DNA of 5,905 nucleotides, from NCBI GenBank assembly GCA_903920405.1, contig CAIXMC010000457.1, positions 1 through 5,905 of the forward strand. The letters are read 5' to 3'. Position numbers and translations under genes: made by a program. This stretch comes from an uncultured beta proteobacterium. GTDB lineage: Bacteria > Pseudomonadota > Gammaproteobacteria > Burkholderiales > Burkholderiaceae_C. The notes under the pieces were generated by a model, which had not been told where the DNA came from, ran no database searches, and saw nothing but the letters and a program-made list of their open reading frames with translations. Below, piece by piece: positions 5,837 through 5,905 of this stretch; position 1 is the stretch's first letter; each line of letters opens with the position of its first letter.

Positions 5837-5905
5837 ACATGACCAAATGTGCATACCAAGGTCGTCAAGCTGGCTGTACAACCCATATCCTCGATATGAT
5901 TCGGC
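5837..5905. other. Unassigned sequence beyond the pglX break
   Basis: This stretch follows the pglX fragment and matches nothing I recognise. It is open in two ways: a + frame from ATG 5839 to the edge (MTKCAYQGRQAGCTTHILDM...) without a convincing ribosome site, and a - frame from the edge to a stop at 5825-5827 (26 residues containing SYRGYGLYSQLDDLGMHIW). The minus frame could be the C-terminus of a convergent gene, for example on a mobile element, but is too short to judge. A perfect inverted repeat CATATC-CTC-GATATG sits at 5884-5898. Nothing decides between element end and ordinary sequence. Confidence 0.3.

Noticed and set aside
5839..5905. New gene beginning at ATG 5839
   Set aside because: Only 22 codons are visible, no ribosome site is at a proper distance and no motif is recognised; the minus strand is equally open.

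Overview
The window looks like the damaged end of a type 1 BREX phage-defence island in a proteobacterium, most likely a betaproteobacterium of the Comamonadaceae (Rhodoferax/Polaromonas/Acidovorax relatives). The host guess rests on moderately high G+C coding sequence, proteobacterial-type PglZ and BrxL, and intergenic stretches (4734-4790 and 5650-5706) that resemble a short repeat I remember as common between genes in that family. It is an inference, not a proof.

Layout, with all recognisable genes on the + strand: (1) 1-125, the last 40 codons of an unrecognised gene that shares ATGA with the next start; (2) 122-2728, intact pglZ; (3) 2747-4024, brxL, with a complete N-terminal region and AAA+ core, but homology stops near nt 3946 and the Lon-like C-terminal domain is replaced by about 25 unrelated codons; (4) 4062-4697, a vapBC toxin-antitoxin pair (AbrB-type antitoxin, PIN toxin) with its own AT-rich, palindromic control region; (5) 4722-4826, a leader plus the first 11 or so codons of a pglX-like gene; (6) 4898-5610, a second, unrelated antitoxin/PIN-toxin pair with overlapping genes; (7) 5638-5742, a second copy of the pglX leader and start, exactly 916 bp from the first, continuing as a 42-codon pglX fragment that ends in TAG at 5836; (8) 5837-5905, sequence I cannot assign.

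The first three genes would be one translationally coupled or closely spaced defence operon. Downstream of brxL the island is a mosaic: two independent PIN-domain toxin modules sit where BREX coding sequence has been lost, and two diverged 5' ends of the BREX methyltransferase gene pglX flank the second module. Repeated recombination at a defence hotspot is the simplest reading. The BREX system encoded here is probably incomplete, because BrxL is truncated and no complete pglX is visible. The cassettes could stabilise the remnant by addiction, or act as stand-alone defence. No tRNA, rRNA, CRISPR array or recognisable transposase gene is present.
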